Shown here piece by piece: positions 24,406-33,533 of a DNA stretch of 64,000 nt. The position numbers and the translations under genes are program-made. This stretch comes from Enhygromyxa salina (GTDB lineage Bacteria; Myxococcota_A; Polyangia; Nannocystales; Nannocystaceae), in contig NZ_JMCC02000021.1 of the NCBI RefSeq assembly GCF_000737335.2, positions 106,258 through 170,257 of the forward strand. Reading direction: 5' to 3'. Below the pieces are notes generated by a model. That model saw only the letters and a program-made list of their open reading frames with translations, was not told the origin of the DNA and made no database searches. The number at the start of each line of letters is the position of its first letter. The stretch's first letter is position 1.

Positions 24406-27096
24406 TTGAAAATCATCAAACCCAACAAACTCAGCGCCCTCACGCGCTGCTTCGAGCACCAACGCGAGTTCCACCTCGGCGTCTCCGTGCTCGCCTACTT
24501 CTCCTTCGCCCCCGACGCCCTCCTGTCCGAGGTCGGCATGTGGACCTTCGTCACCAAGCGCATGGCCGACCAGGCCATCCTCGACGTCGGGATCCCCAAA
24601 GCCGAGGCCGAGTACCTGATCCACGGCCACGCCCATAGCCAAAGCGGCGCCCCGATCACGGCCTTGCCTGTCCGTGCCCAAGTTGGCGCCCTCGACAAGA
24701 CCCTCCACGTCGTCGGTGATCGCTACTGGCGCGGCGGTCGCAGCATCAGCGAGCCCGAGCCCTTCACCGAGCTACCGCTGCATTGGTCCCGGGCCTACGG
24801 CGGCCCAAGTTTCCCCGCCAATCCCCTCGGTCGCGGCCACGGCGAGTCCGAGCATCACGGCCAACGGATCCAGCTCCTGCCCAACATCGAGGATCCACGC
24901 CGCCCCGTGTCCTCGCCCCACGACATCGTCGACCCCGTCGGCTTCGGTCCCCTCGATCTGAGCTGGCCCCAGCGCCAGGCGCTCGTCGGCACCTACGATC
25001 AGCATTGGCTCGAGAACCTGTTCCCGGGCCTCGCCCGCGATCTCGATTGGAGCTTCTTCAACATCGCCCCGCACGATCAGCGCTTCGCCGGTCCGTGGAC
25101 CGGCGGCGAGCGGTTCTGCTTCGAACACATGCACCCCGAGCATGCACGGGTCGAGGGCCAGCTCTCGCACCTGCACGCCCGCGCCTTCGTGACCCGCGAG
25201 CTGTCCGAGGCCGAGCCGGGAGCAGACGAGCCCGAGACCCGATTCGATGAGGTCCCCCTCGCCCTGCAAACGCTGTGGTTTTTCCCCGACGCCGAGCGCC
25301 TCGTGATGATCTACCAGGGCTCGACGCGGGTCCGTGAGGACGACGCGGCCGACATTCGCCACCTGTTGCTCGCCGCCGAATTCCCCGACGAAGCTCGGAC
25401 GATCGATCACTACGCGTCCGTGCTCGCGGCCCGCCTCGATCCCGACGGCGGCGCGCTGGCCTCGATGCGCGAGCGCGACCTCTTGCCCGATCGCCTCAGC
25501 GACGAGATCGAGGAGTTCGCTGAACATCGCGCGCTGCTCGAGATCGACAACCTGATGCAGCACAACCTCCACCGGCGCGCCGTCGCCTTCCACGAGACCC
25601 GAGTCGCGGAGCTGCTCGCTCTCGGCCTCGACCCCGCGCTCTACATGCCGCCGCCGCCCGAGCCGCCTGGTCCGCCGCCGACCCTCGACGAGATCCCCGA
25701 GCTGGTGGCGGAACTCGAGCGCAAGGCCGAGGAGGCCAAGGCCGAGGCCGAGGCCAAGTCCGCCCAACAAAAGCAGGACCTGCTCGCGACGCTCGACGAG
25801 AACGGCATCGTCGGCGAAGAGCGCGAGCAGCTGCTCGCCAAGCTCGAGGGCAGTCACCACGGTCCACCAACCTTCAGCGCCGAAGCCCAGCGGGCGATGC
25901 TGGCGGGGGCGATCGTCGAGTGTCGGCAGGCCGGAGGATCAGTCGAACGGCTCGAGCAGATGCTCCACGATCCCGAGCTCAACCAGAGCTGGGATGAGGC
26001 CGAGGTCCAACTGCGCGATGGCTACCGCCGCTCGGCCCACTTCCAGGAGCCGGGACCGCCGATGTCCGCCGAGCGCAGCGCCGAGGCTCGTACGGCCCTC
26101 CACGAAGCTCTGGCCGCTGGTGTTGATCTCTCGACTCTCGACTTCACAGGCGCCGACTTCTCGGACATGGATCTGCACGGTGCCAAGCTGACGGGTGCGC
26201 TGTTCGAGAGCGTGTGCCTCGACCGCGCCGACCTGCGCGGTGCGACCCTTGACCGGGCGATCCTCGCCCACGCGTCTCTGCGCGAGGCCAAGCTCGACGG
26301 CGCGTCCCTGCGCGAGACCAACCTTGGCAAGGCCATGCTCATCGACGCGTCGGCGGTCGAGGCGGATCTCGAGCAGGCGATCCTCATGGGCACCGATCTG
26401 ACCCGTGCCTGCTTGCGCGGCGCCAGACTCCGCGGCGCGATGATCTACGAGACCGTATTCGTCGACGCGGACGCCCGCCAACTGCAGGGTGAGGAGCTCG
26501 CGCTGATTAACTGTCAGCTTCAGGGCCTCGATCTGTCCGGCGCCTCGCTGCCGCGATCTTGCTTCATCGAGCTCGACCTCAGTCGGGTCAATCTTTCCGG
26601 GGCCGAGATCGAGCGCGGCTGCTTCGTGACCTGCGACGCCCGAGGCGTCCGCTTCGACGGAGCGCGCTTCCAGCAGGTCAGCTTTGCCAAGGGCTGCTTG
26701 CTCGACGGCGCGAGCTTTGTCGACGCGGACCTGCGCGGCTGCAACTTCCGCGAGAGTTCGATGTGCGCCTGCGATCTCCGCGGGGCCAGGCTGGAGGGCA
26801 CCGACTTGAGCGGCTGTGTGCTCGACGAGGCTCGCCTCGACGGCGCGCAGGCCGATGGTGCCCGTTTCTCCAAAGCTTGGCTGCGTGACGCTAGCGCGAC
26901 TGGGGCCTCGCTTGTGGGGGCCGCGTTCACCAACGCTCGCATGCACCGGGCGGACCTACGCCACAGCAACCTGCACGGAGCCGACCTTGCCCGCGTCCGC
27001 TCGGACCAGAGCCTGCAGCTCGACGGCGCCCTGTTGACGCGCGTCCGCATTCACCCGACCCACATCGAACCGCCCGAGCAGGAGGTGTCGTCGTGA
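24406..27096 (+). CDS. DUF2169 adaptor fused to pentapeptide repeats
   Basis: This 896-residue protein starts MKIIKPNKLSALTRC at TTG 24406. The first about 310 residues match DUF2169, which in other T6SS loci helps load effectors onto VgrG/PAAR; PLHWSRAYGGPSFPANPLG and ENLFPGLARDLDW are typical. A proline-rich and coiled-coil middle part (EELERKAEEAKAEAEAK near residue 435-450) follows. From about residue 576 to the end the chain is pentapeptide repeats of the A(D/N)LxG type, expected to form a right-handed beta helix. The next gene starts within its stop codon (GTGA). It is 11 bases after vgrG, so one operon is likely. Confidence 0.88.
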   Translation: MKIIKPNKLSALTRCFEHQREFHLGVSVLAYFSFAPDALLSEVGMWTFVTKRMADQAILDVGIPKAEAEYLIHGHAHSQSGAPITALPVRAQVGALDKTLHVVGDRYWRGGRSISEPEPFTELPLHWSRAYGGPSFPANPLGRGHGESEHHGQRIQLLPNIEDPRRPVSSPHDIVDPVGFGPLDLSWPQRQALVGTYDQHWLENLFPGLARDLDWSFFNIAPHDQRFAGPWTGGERFCFEHMHPEHARVEGQLSHLHARAFVTRELSEAEPGADEPETRFDEVPLALQTLWFFPDAERLVMIYQGSTRVREDDAADIRHLLLAAEFPDEARTIDHYASVLAARLDPDGGALASMRERDLLPDRLSDEIEEFAEHRALLEIDNLMQHNLHRRAVAFHETRVAELLALGLDPALYMPPPPEPPGPPPTLDEIPELVAELERKAEEAKAEAEAKSAQQKQDLLATLDENGIVGEEREQLLAKLEGSHHGPPTFSAEAQRAMLAGAIVECRQAGGSVERLEQMLHDPELNQSWDEAEVQLRDGYRRSAHFQEPGPPMSAERSAEARTALHEALAAGVDLSTLDFTGADFSDMDLHGAKLTGALFESVCLDRADLRGATLDRAILAHASLREAKLDGASLRETNLGKAMLIDASAVEADLEQAILMGTDLTRACLRGARLRGAMIYETVFVDADARQLQGEELALINCQLQGLDLSGASLPRSCFIELDLSRVNLSGAEIERGCFVTCDARGVRFDGARFQQVSFAKGCLLDGASFVDADLRGCNFRESSMCACDLRGARLEGTDLSGCVLDEARLDGAQADGARFSKAWLRDASATGASLVGAAFTNARMHRADLRHSNLHGADLARVRSDQSLQLDGALLTRVRIHPTHIEPPEQEVSS

Positions 27097-28169
27097 TCGG
27101 AGCCCAGCCGACCGTTCGCACCGCTGCGGAGCTTGCCGCGCTCGTGCATGGCGGCGAGCAGCTGCGCAAGCTCGACCTGCGCGGCATGGAGCTCGCTGGT
27201 GTGGAGATCGGTGGCGGCGTGTTCGAACAGGTCGACCTGCGCGGGGCGGATCTGCGCGGCGCCTCGCTGCGCGAGTCCGTGTTCTTGCGCTGCCGCTTCG
27301 ACCAAGCTCGGCTCGATGGTGCGAACCTCCACCAGGCCACTTTCGACGGCTGTGAGTTCGGCCAAGCCTCGCTCATCAACGCTCGAATGACTGGCACTGC
27401 GCTGCATCAATGTGGCCTGCGCGAGGCCGACCTGCGCGGCGCCGATCTCCGGCTTGGCGCGCTGTGCTCTTGCGACCTGAGCGGCGTGCGGCTGAACGGT
27501 GCGACCCTCGATCGAACCGTGATCCTCGAGTCCAAGGTCGATGCGATCGACCTGCGCGACACGGAGCTGATCGCCGTGACCTTCTATCAGGCGGACCTAC
27601 ATGACGCCAAGCTCGACGGCGCGCGCTTCGAGCGAGCGGTGCTCGTGGAGACCAAGCTATCCGGGCGTTCGCTGGCCGGTATTCGCTTCCGACATACCCA
27701 ATTCACGGGCGCTGATCTCTCGGGCACGGACCTGCGCGGCGCGATCCTCGACCAGTGCAACTTCAAGGGCGCCAATCTACGCGAGGCTTGCCTGGTCGAC
27801 GTGGCGGCTGTGCGGAGCCTGTTTGTCGAGGCCGATCTCTCACGTGCGTCGCTGATCCGCGCGAAGCTGGGCCAGTCGATCTTCGTTGACGCGAAGCTCG
27901 ATGGCGCCGACTTCACCGGGGCCAACCTCGAGCAATGCATCTTTCATCGGGCCTCATGTAACGAGACCCACTTCGTCGACGCGACGCTGGTCTACGCCGA
28001 CTTCGCCCGCGCCGATCTACGTCGCGCAGACCTGACGGGGGCAGCCATGTTTCGGGCCAACCTCCACGGAGTCCTCGACGACGAGGCCCAGATCCCCAAC
28101 CGCGGTCTCGCGCTCGGCCACGATCCCGAGCAGAGCGCGTCCGATAACTGGCGAGTGCGAGACCAATGA
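27093..28169 (+). CDS. Pentapeptide-repeat protein
   Basis: The 358-residue protein is made almost wholly of pentapeptide repeats (for example LRGADLRGASLRESV and LSGTDLRGAILDQCNFKGAN), giving a quadrilateral beta helix. It starts at GTG 27093, overlapping the previous stop by four bases, and ends by overlapping the DUF3540 start (ATGA). The fold is the same as the C-terminal part of its upstream neighbour, so the two may have arisen by duplication or may stack. Pentapeptide proteins are common companions of T6SS VgrG clusters; their precise role is not known. Confidence 0.85.
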   Translation: MIGAQPTVRTAAELAALVHGGEQLRKLDLRGMELAGVEIGGGVFEQVDLRGADLRGASLRESVFLRCRFDQARLDGANLHQATFDGCEFGQASLINARMTGTALHQCGLREADLRGADLRLGALCSCDLSGVRLNGATLDRTVILESKVDAIDLRDTELIAVTFYQADLHDAKLDGARFERAVLVETKLSGRSLAGIRFRHTQFTGADLSGTDLRGAILDQCNFKGANLREACLVDVAAVRSLFVEADLSRASLIRAKLGQSIFVDAKLDGADFTGANLEQCIFHRASCNETHFVDATLVYADFARADLRRADLTGAAMFRANLHGVLDDEAQIPNRGLALGHDPEQSASDNWRVRDQ

Positions 28170-28843
28170 TGCCCATGCCCATGCCCATGCACGCCCACGA
28201 CCTCTCTCGCCAACCCCAGACCCCGACCGCGGAACTCGTCGACGGGCCCGCGACGGTCATCTCCCGGGCTGGTGCCCACCTGCAGCTCGCGCGCGACGAC
28301 CAAGAGTTCGTGGCCCTGCGCGCGTCGAGCTGCCTGCTCGAGCCAGCGCCAGGCGATCGCGTGTGGTGCGTCGGACTCGGAGCCGAGCGCTACGTCATCG
28401 CCGTCCTCGTCCGGGCCGTGGACGAGGGTACCACCTTGTCCGTTGACGGTGATCTACACCTCGTCGCTGGCGGCCGCGTGTCTTTGGCCGCCGTCGAGGG
28501 GATCGTGCTAGCGACACCAGCCAAGCTCGAGGTCGACGCCGACGAGCTTCGGGTCAAGGCCTCGCGGGCCCGGGTCTTGTTCGAGGATGTCAGCGCCTTC
28601 GCTCGCACCCTCGTCGCCTCGTTCATGCACGCGACTCGGCTGGGCACCACGCTCGAGATGTTCGTCGACAACATCACGCAGCGCAGCAAACAGGTCCAAC
28701 GCTGCGTCGAGGGGGTCGAAATGAGCGAAGCGGGGACCCTGATCCAGCGCACCCACGGGACGGCGCACATCCAGGCCAAACAAGCCCTCATCAACGGAAC
28801 CCAGCTCACCAAGATCGACGGTCAACAAGTTCAGCTTGGCTGA
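28166..28843 (+). CDS. DUF3540 family T6SS-associated protein
   Basis: The 225-residue protein belongs to DUF3540, found in vgrG-associated operons. It starts MMPMPMPMHAHDLSRQ; the Met-Pro repeat is unusual. The body contains GDRVWCVGLGAERYVIAVLV and a series of short beta repeats (LSVDGDLHLVAGGRVSLAA), followed by a helical region and the family C-terminus IQAKQALINGTQLTKIDG. The fold probably resembles the gp5/VgrG spike beta region. It overlaps the pentapeptide gene by ATGA and precedes the PAAR-like gene by 17 bases. Confidence 0.85.
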   Translation: MMPMPMPMHAHDLSRQPQTPTAELVDGPATVISRAGAHLQLARDDQEFVALRASSCLLEPAPGDRVWCVGLGAERYVIAVLVRAVDEGTTLSVDGDLHLVAGGRVSLAAVEGIVLATPAKLEVDADELRVKASRARVLFEDVSAFARTLVASFMHATRLGTTLEMFVDNITQRSKQVQRCVEGVEMSEAGTLIQRTHGTAHIQAKQALINGTQLTKIDGQQVQLG

Positions 28844-28860
28844 GAGCCACGGGAGTCACC

Positions 28861-29253
28861 ATGTTCGCAAATTCACAGATGATGGGTGTCGACACGGGCT
28901 TCCCCGACGTGTGCCTCACGCCCATGCCCACGCCGGTCCCGGTTCCCTACCCAAACATCGCGGCGGGTCCGATGGGGGTCCCGGCCGTCTACCACGTCCT
29001 GTTCATGTGCACACCGGCGCACAATATGGGCACGACCGTCCCGCTGACGAATGGCGACAATGCGGGGGTTGCCACCGGTGTCGCGTCGGCGACGGTCATG
29101 GGGCCCTCGCGCCATGTGACAGGCGCATTCACGGTCCTGGTCGGTTGCATGCCCGCGACGCGCCTGACTAGCGTGGCGGTTCAAAACTCGACCAATTGTC
29201 CGGGCTGCCGCGTTGTCCCGAGCCAGGTCAAGGTCCTGCTGCTCGCACCGTGA
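28861..29253 (+). CDS. PAAR-like protein (DUF4150)
   Basis: The 130-residue DUF4150 protein is expected to cap the VgrG spike. The characteristic FPDVCLTPMPTPVPVPYPNIA is at residues 14-34 and VLVGCMPATRLTS is near residue 95. No toxin extension is present, so it would need a separate effector, perhaps carried through the DUF2169 adaptor. The end of the gene meets the convergent sigma-54 activator gene 19 bases later. This marks the left border of the defence island. Confidence 0.9.
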   Translation: MFANSQMMGVDTGFPDVCLTPMPTPVPVPYPNIAAGPMGVPAVYHVLFMCTPAHNMGTTVPLTNGDNAGVATGVASATVMGPSRHVTGAFTVLVGCMPATRLTSVAVQNSTNCPGCRVVPSQVKVLLLAP

Positions 29254-29272
29254 CGGCAGGCTGCGCAGAATC

Positions 29273-30850
29273 TCAGTTATCCGCGAGATCGAGAGCCTTC
29301 AACTTGGAGGTGAAGGTACTGCGCTTGAGCCCGAGCGCGCGCGCCGCCTCGGCCTTGTTGTCCCGGCCGTACTCGAGAGCAGCGAGTAGCCAAGGCCGCC
29401 CAAAGGCGTCGACCTTCGCCTCGAATTGACCCTCGCTGAGCGGCAACTGGGCACGAATGTGAGCGATGTCGACGCGCTCAGAGGTTCGCAAGTTCGCCGA
29501 GCCGATGCCCTCTGACACAGCGTTCACGAGTTCGTCGAGACCAGCCCCGGCTCCCAGCATGGCGAGTAGGTGGTAGCTCGCGCGCTCGAGATCGCGGAAG
29601 TTGCCCGGCAAGGGGTGAGTCGAGAGCAGCTTGATGATGCGTTTTTCGTGTTGCAATGCTTGGAGCTGCTGGGGGTCGACGCCGATGCGTGCGGCGATGC
29701 GCCCAAGCACCCGCGCCCACGCGACCGGGAGATCTTCCCGACACTCTCGCAGGGGTGGGATCCGCAGCACGAATACAGCAATGCGGTCGAGAAAGTCCGC
29801 ATCGAGCACCCCGCCACGGAGTTCTGCGAGGGTCCGATTGGTCGCGGAGATCAGCCGAAAGCTCGACCGTTGCAGCTCGCTGTCGCCGAGTCGGTGAAAG
29901 CCCCGACCTTCGATCGCGGCGATCAGCATGCGCTGTGTCGCGTCGTCGATGTCGGCGATCTCGTCCAAGAATAGACTGTCGCCGTCAACGATCTTCAGCC
30001 ATCCGACGCGGTCCTTGTTCGCGCCGGAGAAGGCGCCCTCGACATGGCCGAACAGCTCGGAGCGAGCGAGCGCCGGGTTAGACCGGAATTGACCACACAC
30101 GACAACCGGCCACTCGACAAGGTCCGGATTGGTGAACGGACTCCGAACGCGCAGCCGTGCCGCGAAGCTGGTCTTACCCGAACCTCGCTCGCCAAGCAGC
30201 AGAACTGGCGCCGGAATGGGCGCCCAACGGTCGAGCTTGGCGACCGCGGCGGCCAGCGCTTCGCTCTGGATGAGCGACGGGTCCCACAGCTGGCCATCAT
30301 CGATGCTATCCGTGCGAGACAGACGCATCGATCGATAGCGCCGTAGCCATGAATTGACGTTGACGTTCGCTATCTGGACTGGAGGGTTGCCTGCCTCGCG
30401 CCCGTGTATGTCTGCGGTCTGGATGAGCGTCACAGGCTCGGCAACAAACCCCGTACTGCCGAGCAACAACCAGATCGCGTGCATCGCCGGGGTCCCTGGC
30501 GAAAGGTGAATCACCAGCTCCACTCCGGGGTGGTCGTCTCGAGCCTTGGCCAACACGCGCTCCGCAAATTCACGGATCTCCAGGTGCTCGATTGGCGACG
30601 CTTTCGTCTTCCAAGTCTGGACGACGAGCTTGGCCGCCTTCGCCAAGGGGTGCTCGCGCAGCTGCTTCTTGGTCTGCTCCAGTGCTGTGGTTTCGCGGTC
30701 GTCGCCAGGTCCTTTTCGCCGGCACAAGTAGATGTGTTCGACCCGACCCTTGTAGGGGCTGCTTGGGTCAGCGAGCGCGGTGAGCAAGGGCGCCGCCCCG
30801 CCGGAGATGCTCACCCAGCTGATGAGGACGACAGGCGTCGAGGCGCTCAT
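29273..30850 (-). CDS. CARF/RtcR-like sigma-54-dependent transcriptional activator
   Basis: The 525-residue protein has an N-terminal CARF-like sensor domain (residues 1-180) with the motif HLSPGTPAMHAIWLLLG at 115-131. A sigma-54 AAA+ domain follows (about 210-440). That domain shows Walker A GERGSGKT (220-227), GAFSGA (272-277, a functional-looking variant of the GAFTGA loop that contacts sigma-54), Walker B LFLDEIAD (293-300) and an arginine-finger region DFLDRIAVF. A Fis-type HTH lies at 498-517 (NKAEAARALGLKRSTFTSKL). The layout is that of RtcR, whose CARF domain senses RNA end products or cyclic nucleotides. It is the last gene of the helicase-PLD operon and its start overlaps the PLD stop by four bases. 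Confidence 0.88.
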   Translation of the reverse strand: MSASTPVVLISWVSISGGAAPLLTALADPSSPYKGRVEHIYLCRRKGPGDDRETTALEQTKKQLREHPLAKAAKLVVQTWKTKASPIEHLEIREFAERVLAKARDDHPGVELVIHLSPGTPAMHAIWLLLGSTGFVAEPVTLIQTADIHGREAGNPPVQIANVNVNSWLRRYRSMRLSRTDSIDDGQLWDPSLIQSEALAAAVAKLDRWAPIPAPVLLLGERGSGKTSFAARLRVRSPFTNPDLVEWPVVVCGQFRSNPALARSELFGHVEGAFSGANKDRVGWLKIVDGDSLFLDEIADIDDATQRMLIAAIEGRGFHRLGDSELQRSSFRLISATNRTLAELRGGVLDADFLDRIAVFVLRIPPLRECREDLPVAWARVLGRIAARIGVDPQQLQALQHEKRIIKLLSTHPLPGNFRDLERASYHLLAMLGAGAGLDELVNAVSEGIGSANLRTSERVDIAHIRAQLPLSEGQFEAKVDAFGRPWLLAALEYGRDNKAEAARALGLKRSTFTSKLKALDLADN

Positions 30851-32349
30851 GCCAGGACCACCTTCGCGCCCAGCTCGTTGGCCAAACGTCGGGCGGCCGC
30901 GACCGAGCGCTCGTGCTCGATCACGACGAAGCGCTGTCCCCGTAGCTCGTAGGCTTGCGGGTCGTGGGCTGCCGCGACAGGCGACTTGCGCTTGGGGGTT
31001 CCGGCCCCGGTAGGCGAGTGCTCGAGCTTCTTTGCCTTATTCGGCAGGCGCGGCGCCAACACGCGCCATTCATAGCGGAACCGAGCCGGCAGCTCGTCTG
31101 GTTCCGTCGATGGCGTGAACTTCGGCGGCGGTGTGGCATCGAGGTCGAGCGCGTCGTTGGCGGTGACGTCCGGGAGCCGAACGGTGCGCTCCTCGACGAC
31201 CTGTCGCTTGCCATCTCGCAGACCCATCGTCGCCAGACAGATCTCGCCGATACACTCCGAACGTTGCGCTTGACTCTCGAAGCGCCACGGGAATTCACCG
31301 GTCCATTGCGCCAACCGTTCGGTCAGGGCCTCGCGTTGCGGCGCGACCAGCTCGACGCCGAGCTCGAACCCGTCGTCGAGTCCCTCTTTGGCGATGTTGG
31401 CGGTCATGATCATGGCACCATGATCGCAGACGATGGCTTTGGCGTGAAGCTTGTCATGGGCATATACCAGCGCCCCAGCCTGGCGTAGAGCGAGCGCGGC
31501 GTCGAGCACCGCTGGACGCGGTCGAGTGAGCACCTTCACCTCGACGCCAGCGCGCGCTCGCTCAATCAGTGCCTGCGTGACAGCGTGGTCGAGTTCGATG
31601 CCATAGCTTGCCAAGGTGATCGACCGCTTCGAGCCGCGGATCCACGCCAACAGGCGTTCGGCGATGCTGGTGTGACCGGGGGTCGTGACCCGGACCCGTT
31701 CTGAGTGTGGCAGGTCCGGTACTTTGGGCGCCTTGCCGACCCGCGACAGACGGCTTTTTTCGGAGGTCAGCTCGTGCTCCGCGTGACACCAAAACGCCCG
31801 GCAAAACCAAGCGGCGACCACCTCTGCCGTGGTTTGATCGAGCTGGATCCCGAGCTCCCGGGCATCGAGCAGCGCCGGGTTTAGGTTTGCTGTGGACAGC
31901 CAACCGCGTGCGTTGGATTGATGATCGACGACCAAGAACTTGGCGTGGAACAGACCCGCCGAGCGCAGGCTGACCTTGCCGGCGAGGCGATTGAGCAGTT
32001 GTTTGTGCTCTTGGACCATCTGCTTGCTGAAGGCTTCGTCGTCGCGGCTTTGTAGGCGCGCCTCGGAGGCGGTCAGCATGTAGACGCGGACGCCCCGCTT
32101 GGATGCGGCGAGCAGCGCCGTGCAGAGGGCCTCGTCGGAGAACAAGAATGATGCGATCAGGACGGTCTCCTGGGCGCCCTCGATCTCCCGCACCAAGGTG
32201 TCGCGCAGTCGCCCGAGTGGGCCCGCGCTCAGCAACCCTGCGCCGCTCTCTTCGTGCTGCTCGGGCCATGTCGCGCTGACCCGAATCCAGCTCGGTGGAA
32301 GCGGCTTGGAGACGTCAACGATCTTCGTGAAGTGCTTGAAAGTTTCCAT
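30847..32349 (-). CDS. Two-HKD phospholipase D-family nuclease
   Basis: The 500-residue protein has two complete HKD motifs, HxKxxxxD at residues 135-142 (HAKFLVVD) and 302-309 (HAKAIVCD), each followed by the Asn of the motif (STANLNP, MTANIAKEG). Two motifs in one chain form one active site, as in PLD nucleases and lipases. The C-terminal 170 residues have no recognised fold and include a basic stretch (PTGAGTPKRKSP). It lies between the winged-helix-like gene (two bases upstream) and the CARF regulator (ATGA overlap). With the helicase it recalls Mokosh and, less closely, DrmC of DISARM. A role in degrading phage nucleic acid is inferred. Confidence 0.85.
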   Translation of the reverse strand: METFKHFTKIVDVSKPLPPSWIRVSATWPEQHEESGAGLLSAGPLGRLRDTLVREIEGAQETVLIASFLFSDEALCTALLAASKRGVRVYMLTASEARLQSRDDEAFSKQMVQEHKQLLNRLAGKVSLRSAGLFHAKFLVVDHQSNARGWLSTANLNPALLDARELGIQLDQTTAEVVAAWFCRAFWCHAEHELTSEKSRLSRVGKAPKVPDLPHSERVRVTTPGHTSIAERLLAWIRGSKRSITLASYGIELDHAVTQALIERARAGVEVKVLTRPRPAVLDAALALRQAGALVYAHDKLHAKAIVCDHGAMIMTANIAKEGLDDGFELGVELVAPQREALTERLAQWTGEFPWRFESQAQRSECIGEICLATMGLRDGKRQVVEERTVRLPDVTANDALDLDATPPPKFTPSTEPDELPARFRYEWRVLAPRLPNKAKKLEHSPTGAGTPKRKSPVAAAHDPQAYELRGQRFVVIEHERSVAAARRLANELGAKVVLA

Positions 32350-32351
32350 GA

Positions 32352-33533
32352 TTAGCTCCAGAGTCCGAGGTCCGACGAGGTGAGGATGTAGCGAGCCGTG
32401 GGTTCGTTGGGTTTGCGCTTCGCGTACTCGAGCAGGTCGCTTGGGCTGGCGGACTTGACATCGAACTCCGGGAACCGAGCGAGCACGCGCTCGCCGTTGG
32501 CGATGAGCCCCTCGGGGATGCAGTAGTTGTCGATGCCGTCCCATTGCAGCCATACTGCCCACATTTGAGCGTCTTCGAGGCGATGGGCGATCAGTTCGAC
32601 GTCGTCGACCCGCGTGGCATCGAAGCGGCCAAGCGGACCGAGATCGACAGCCTCGACCTCGACATTGCGCCGCATGGTGCGGCGGTCAGTCTCGCTGGTG
32701 CTCTGCCATTCGAGCGGCAAGACCCTGCGCTTGGCCCAAGCTCGCGCGGGTTCGAGCACCTGTACGGGAACGCGACTGCCGACGCTGACCAACCTGGTCC
32801 AGAGCATGTCGTAGTCCCAGCCTATCAGCGCGTTGGGTAGGCTCAGCTCATACCGGAAGTTCAGCTTTGCAGGGGCGGTCTTTGGCGGCGCGGCAGGTGG
32901 GTCGAGTGTGCCGATGAGTTGCACGACGGGCCCAGCCTCCGAGAACGCCACCTCCAAGCGGGCCTGCGTGGTTCGGGTCCCGATCCCGCGCGGGCTGAGC
33001 CGTTGCAACTCGAAGGATGAGCCATTGACGATGGACGACCAGGCATTCTCGCCGGTCGCCTCCAACAACGGGCGCGGGCATTTGTCGGGGTCTTTCGCTC
33101 GCTCGCCGTGTTTCTTCTGATTGTAGACCTCGGTTCGGGCCGCGCTGGCGTTGCTATTCCAGCATGGCTCGACGTGAACGATGTTGGCGTCGAGCAGCGG
33201 ATCGTCCACGTAGTAGACCCGCCACGTCCGATCCTCCGGCAGCCGGATCTGGCCACTGGCTAGCATTTGGTGGCCCCGGAAGGTCAGCTGCGCCGGTGCC
33301 TTGTAGCTTCGTCGCTCCAGCAGGCCGATCTTGACGCAACGTTCGATCACGGCCTTGCACAGCGCGGGTTGACTCCCGAACAGTTCCCTGGCGAGCAGAT
33401 CGCCGGTCAGTCCGGCGGGGGCGTCGGCGGCGAGCCGTGCGATTGCCAGCAGTTCGGGGCGATCGTGGGAACGTGCGATACTACCCTCGAGCTCGAAAGA
33501 CATGATGGAGACGCTTCGCTGTAAACGGATCAT
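32352..33533 (-). CDS. Unknown protein with winged-helix-like N-terminus
   Basis: The protein of 393 residues starts at ATG 33533, overlapping the helicase stop (ATGA); MSFELEGS at 33503 is an alternative. Residues about 20-80 look like a winged helix (LLAIARLAADAPAGLTGDLL, KAVIERCVKIGLLERRSY). The remainder is alpha/beta with many Trp and acidic residues and no motif I can name (for example LPNALIGWDYDMLWTRLVS and WAVWLQWDGIDNYCIPEG). It is tightly packed with the helicase and PLD genes, so it is probably an integral part of the system, perhaps recognising nucleic acid. No function is assigned. Confidence 0.7.
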   Translation of the reverse strand: MIRLQRSVSIMSFELEGSIARSHDRPELLAIARLAADAPAGLTGDLLARELFGSQPALCKAVIERCVKIGLLERRSYKAPAQLTFRGHQMLASGQIRLPEDRTWRVYYVDDPLLDANIVHVEPCWNSNASAARTEVYNQKKHGERAKDPDKCPRPLLEATGENAWSSIVNGSSFELQRLSPRGIGTRTTQARLEVAFSEAGPVVQLIGTLDPPAAPPKTAPAKLNFRYELSLPNALIGWDYDMLWTRLVSVGSRVPVQVLEPARAWAKRRVLPLEWQSTSETDRRTMRRNVEVEAVDLGPLGRFDATRVDDVELIAHRLEDAQMWAVWLQWDGIDNYCIPEGLIANGERVLARFPEFDVKSASPSDLLEYAKRKPNEPTARYILTSSDLGLWS

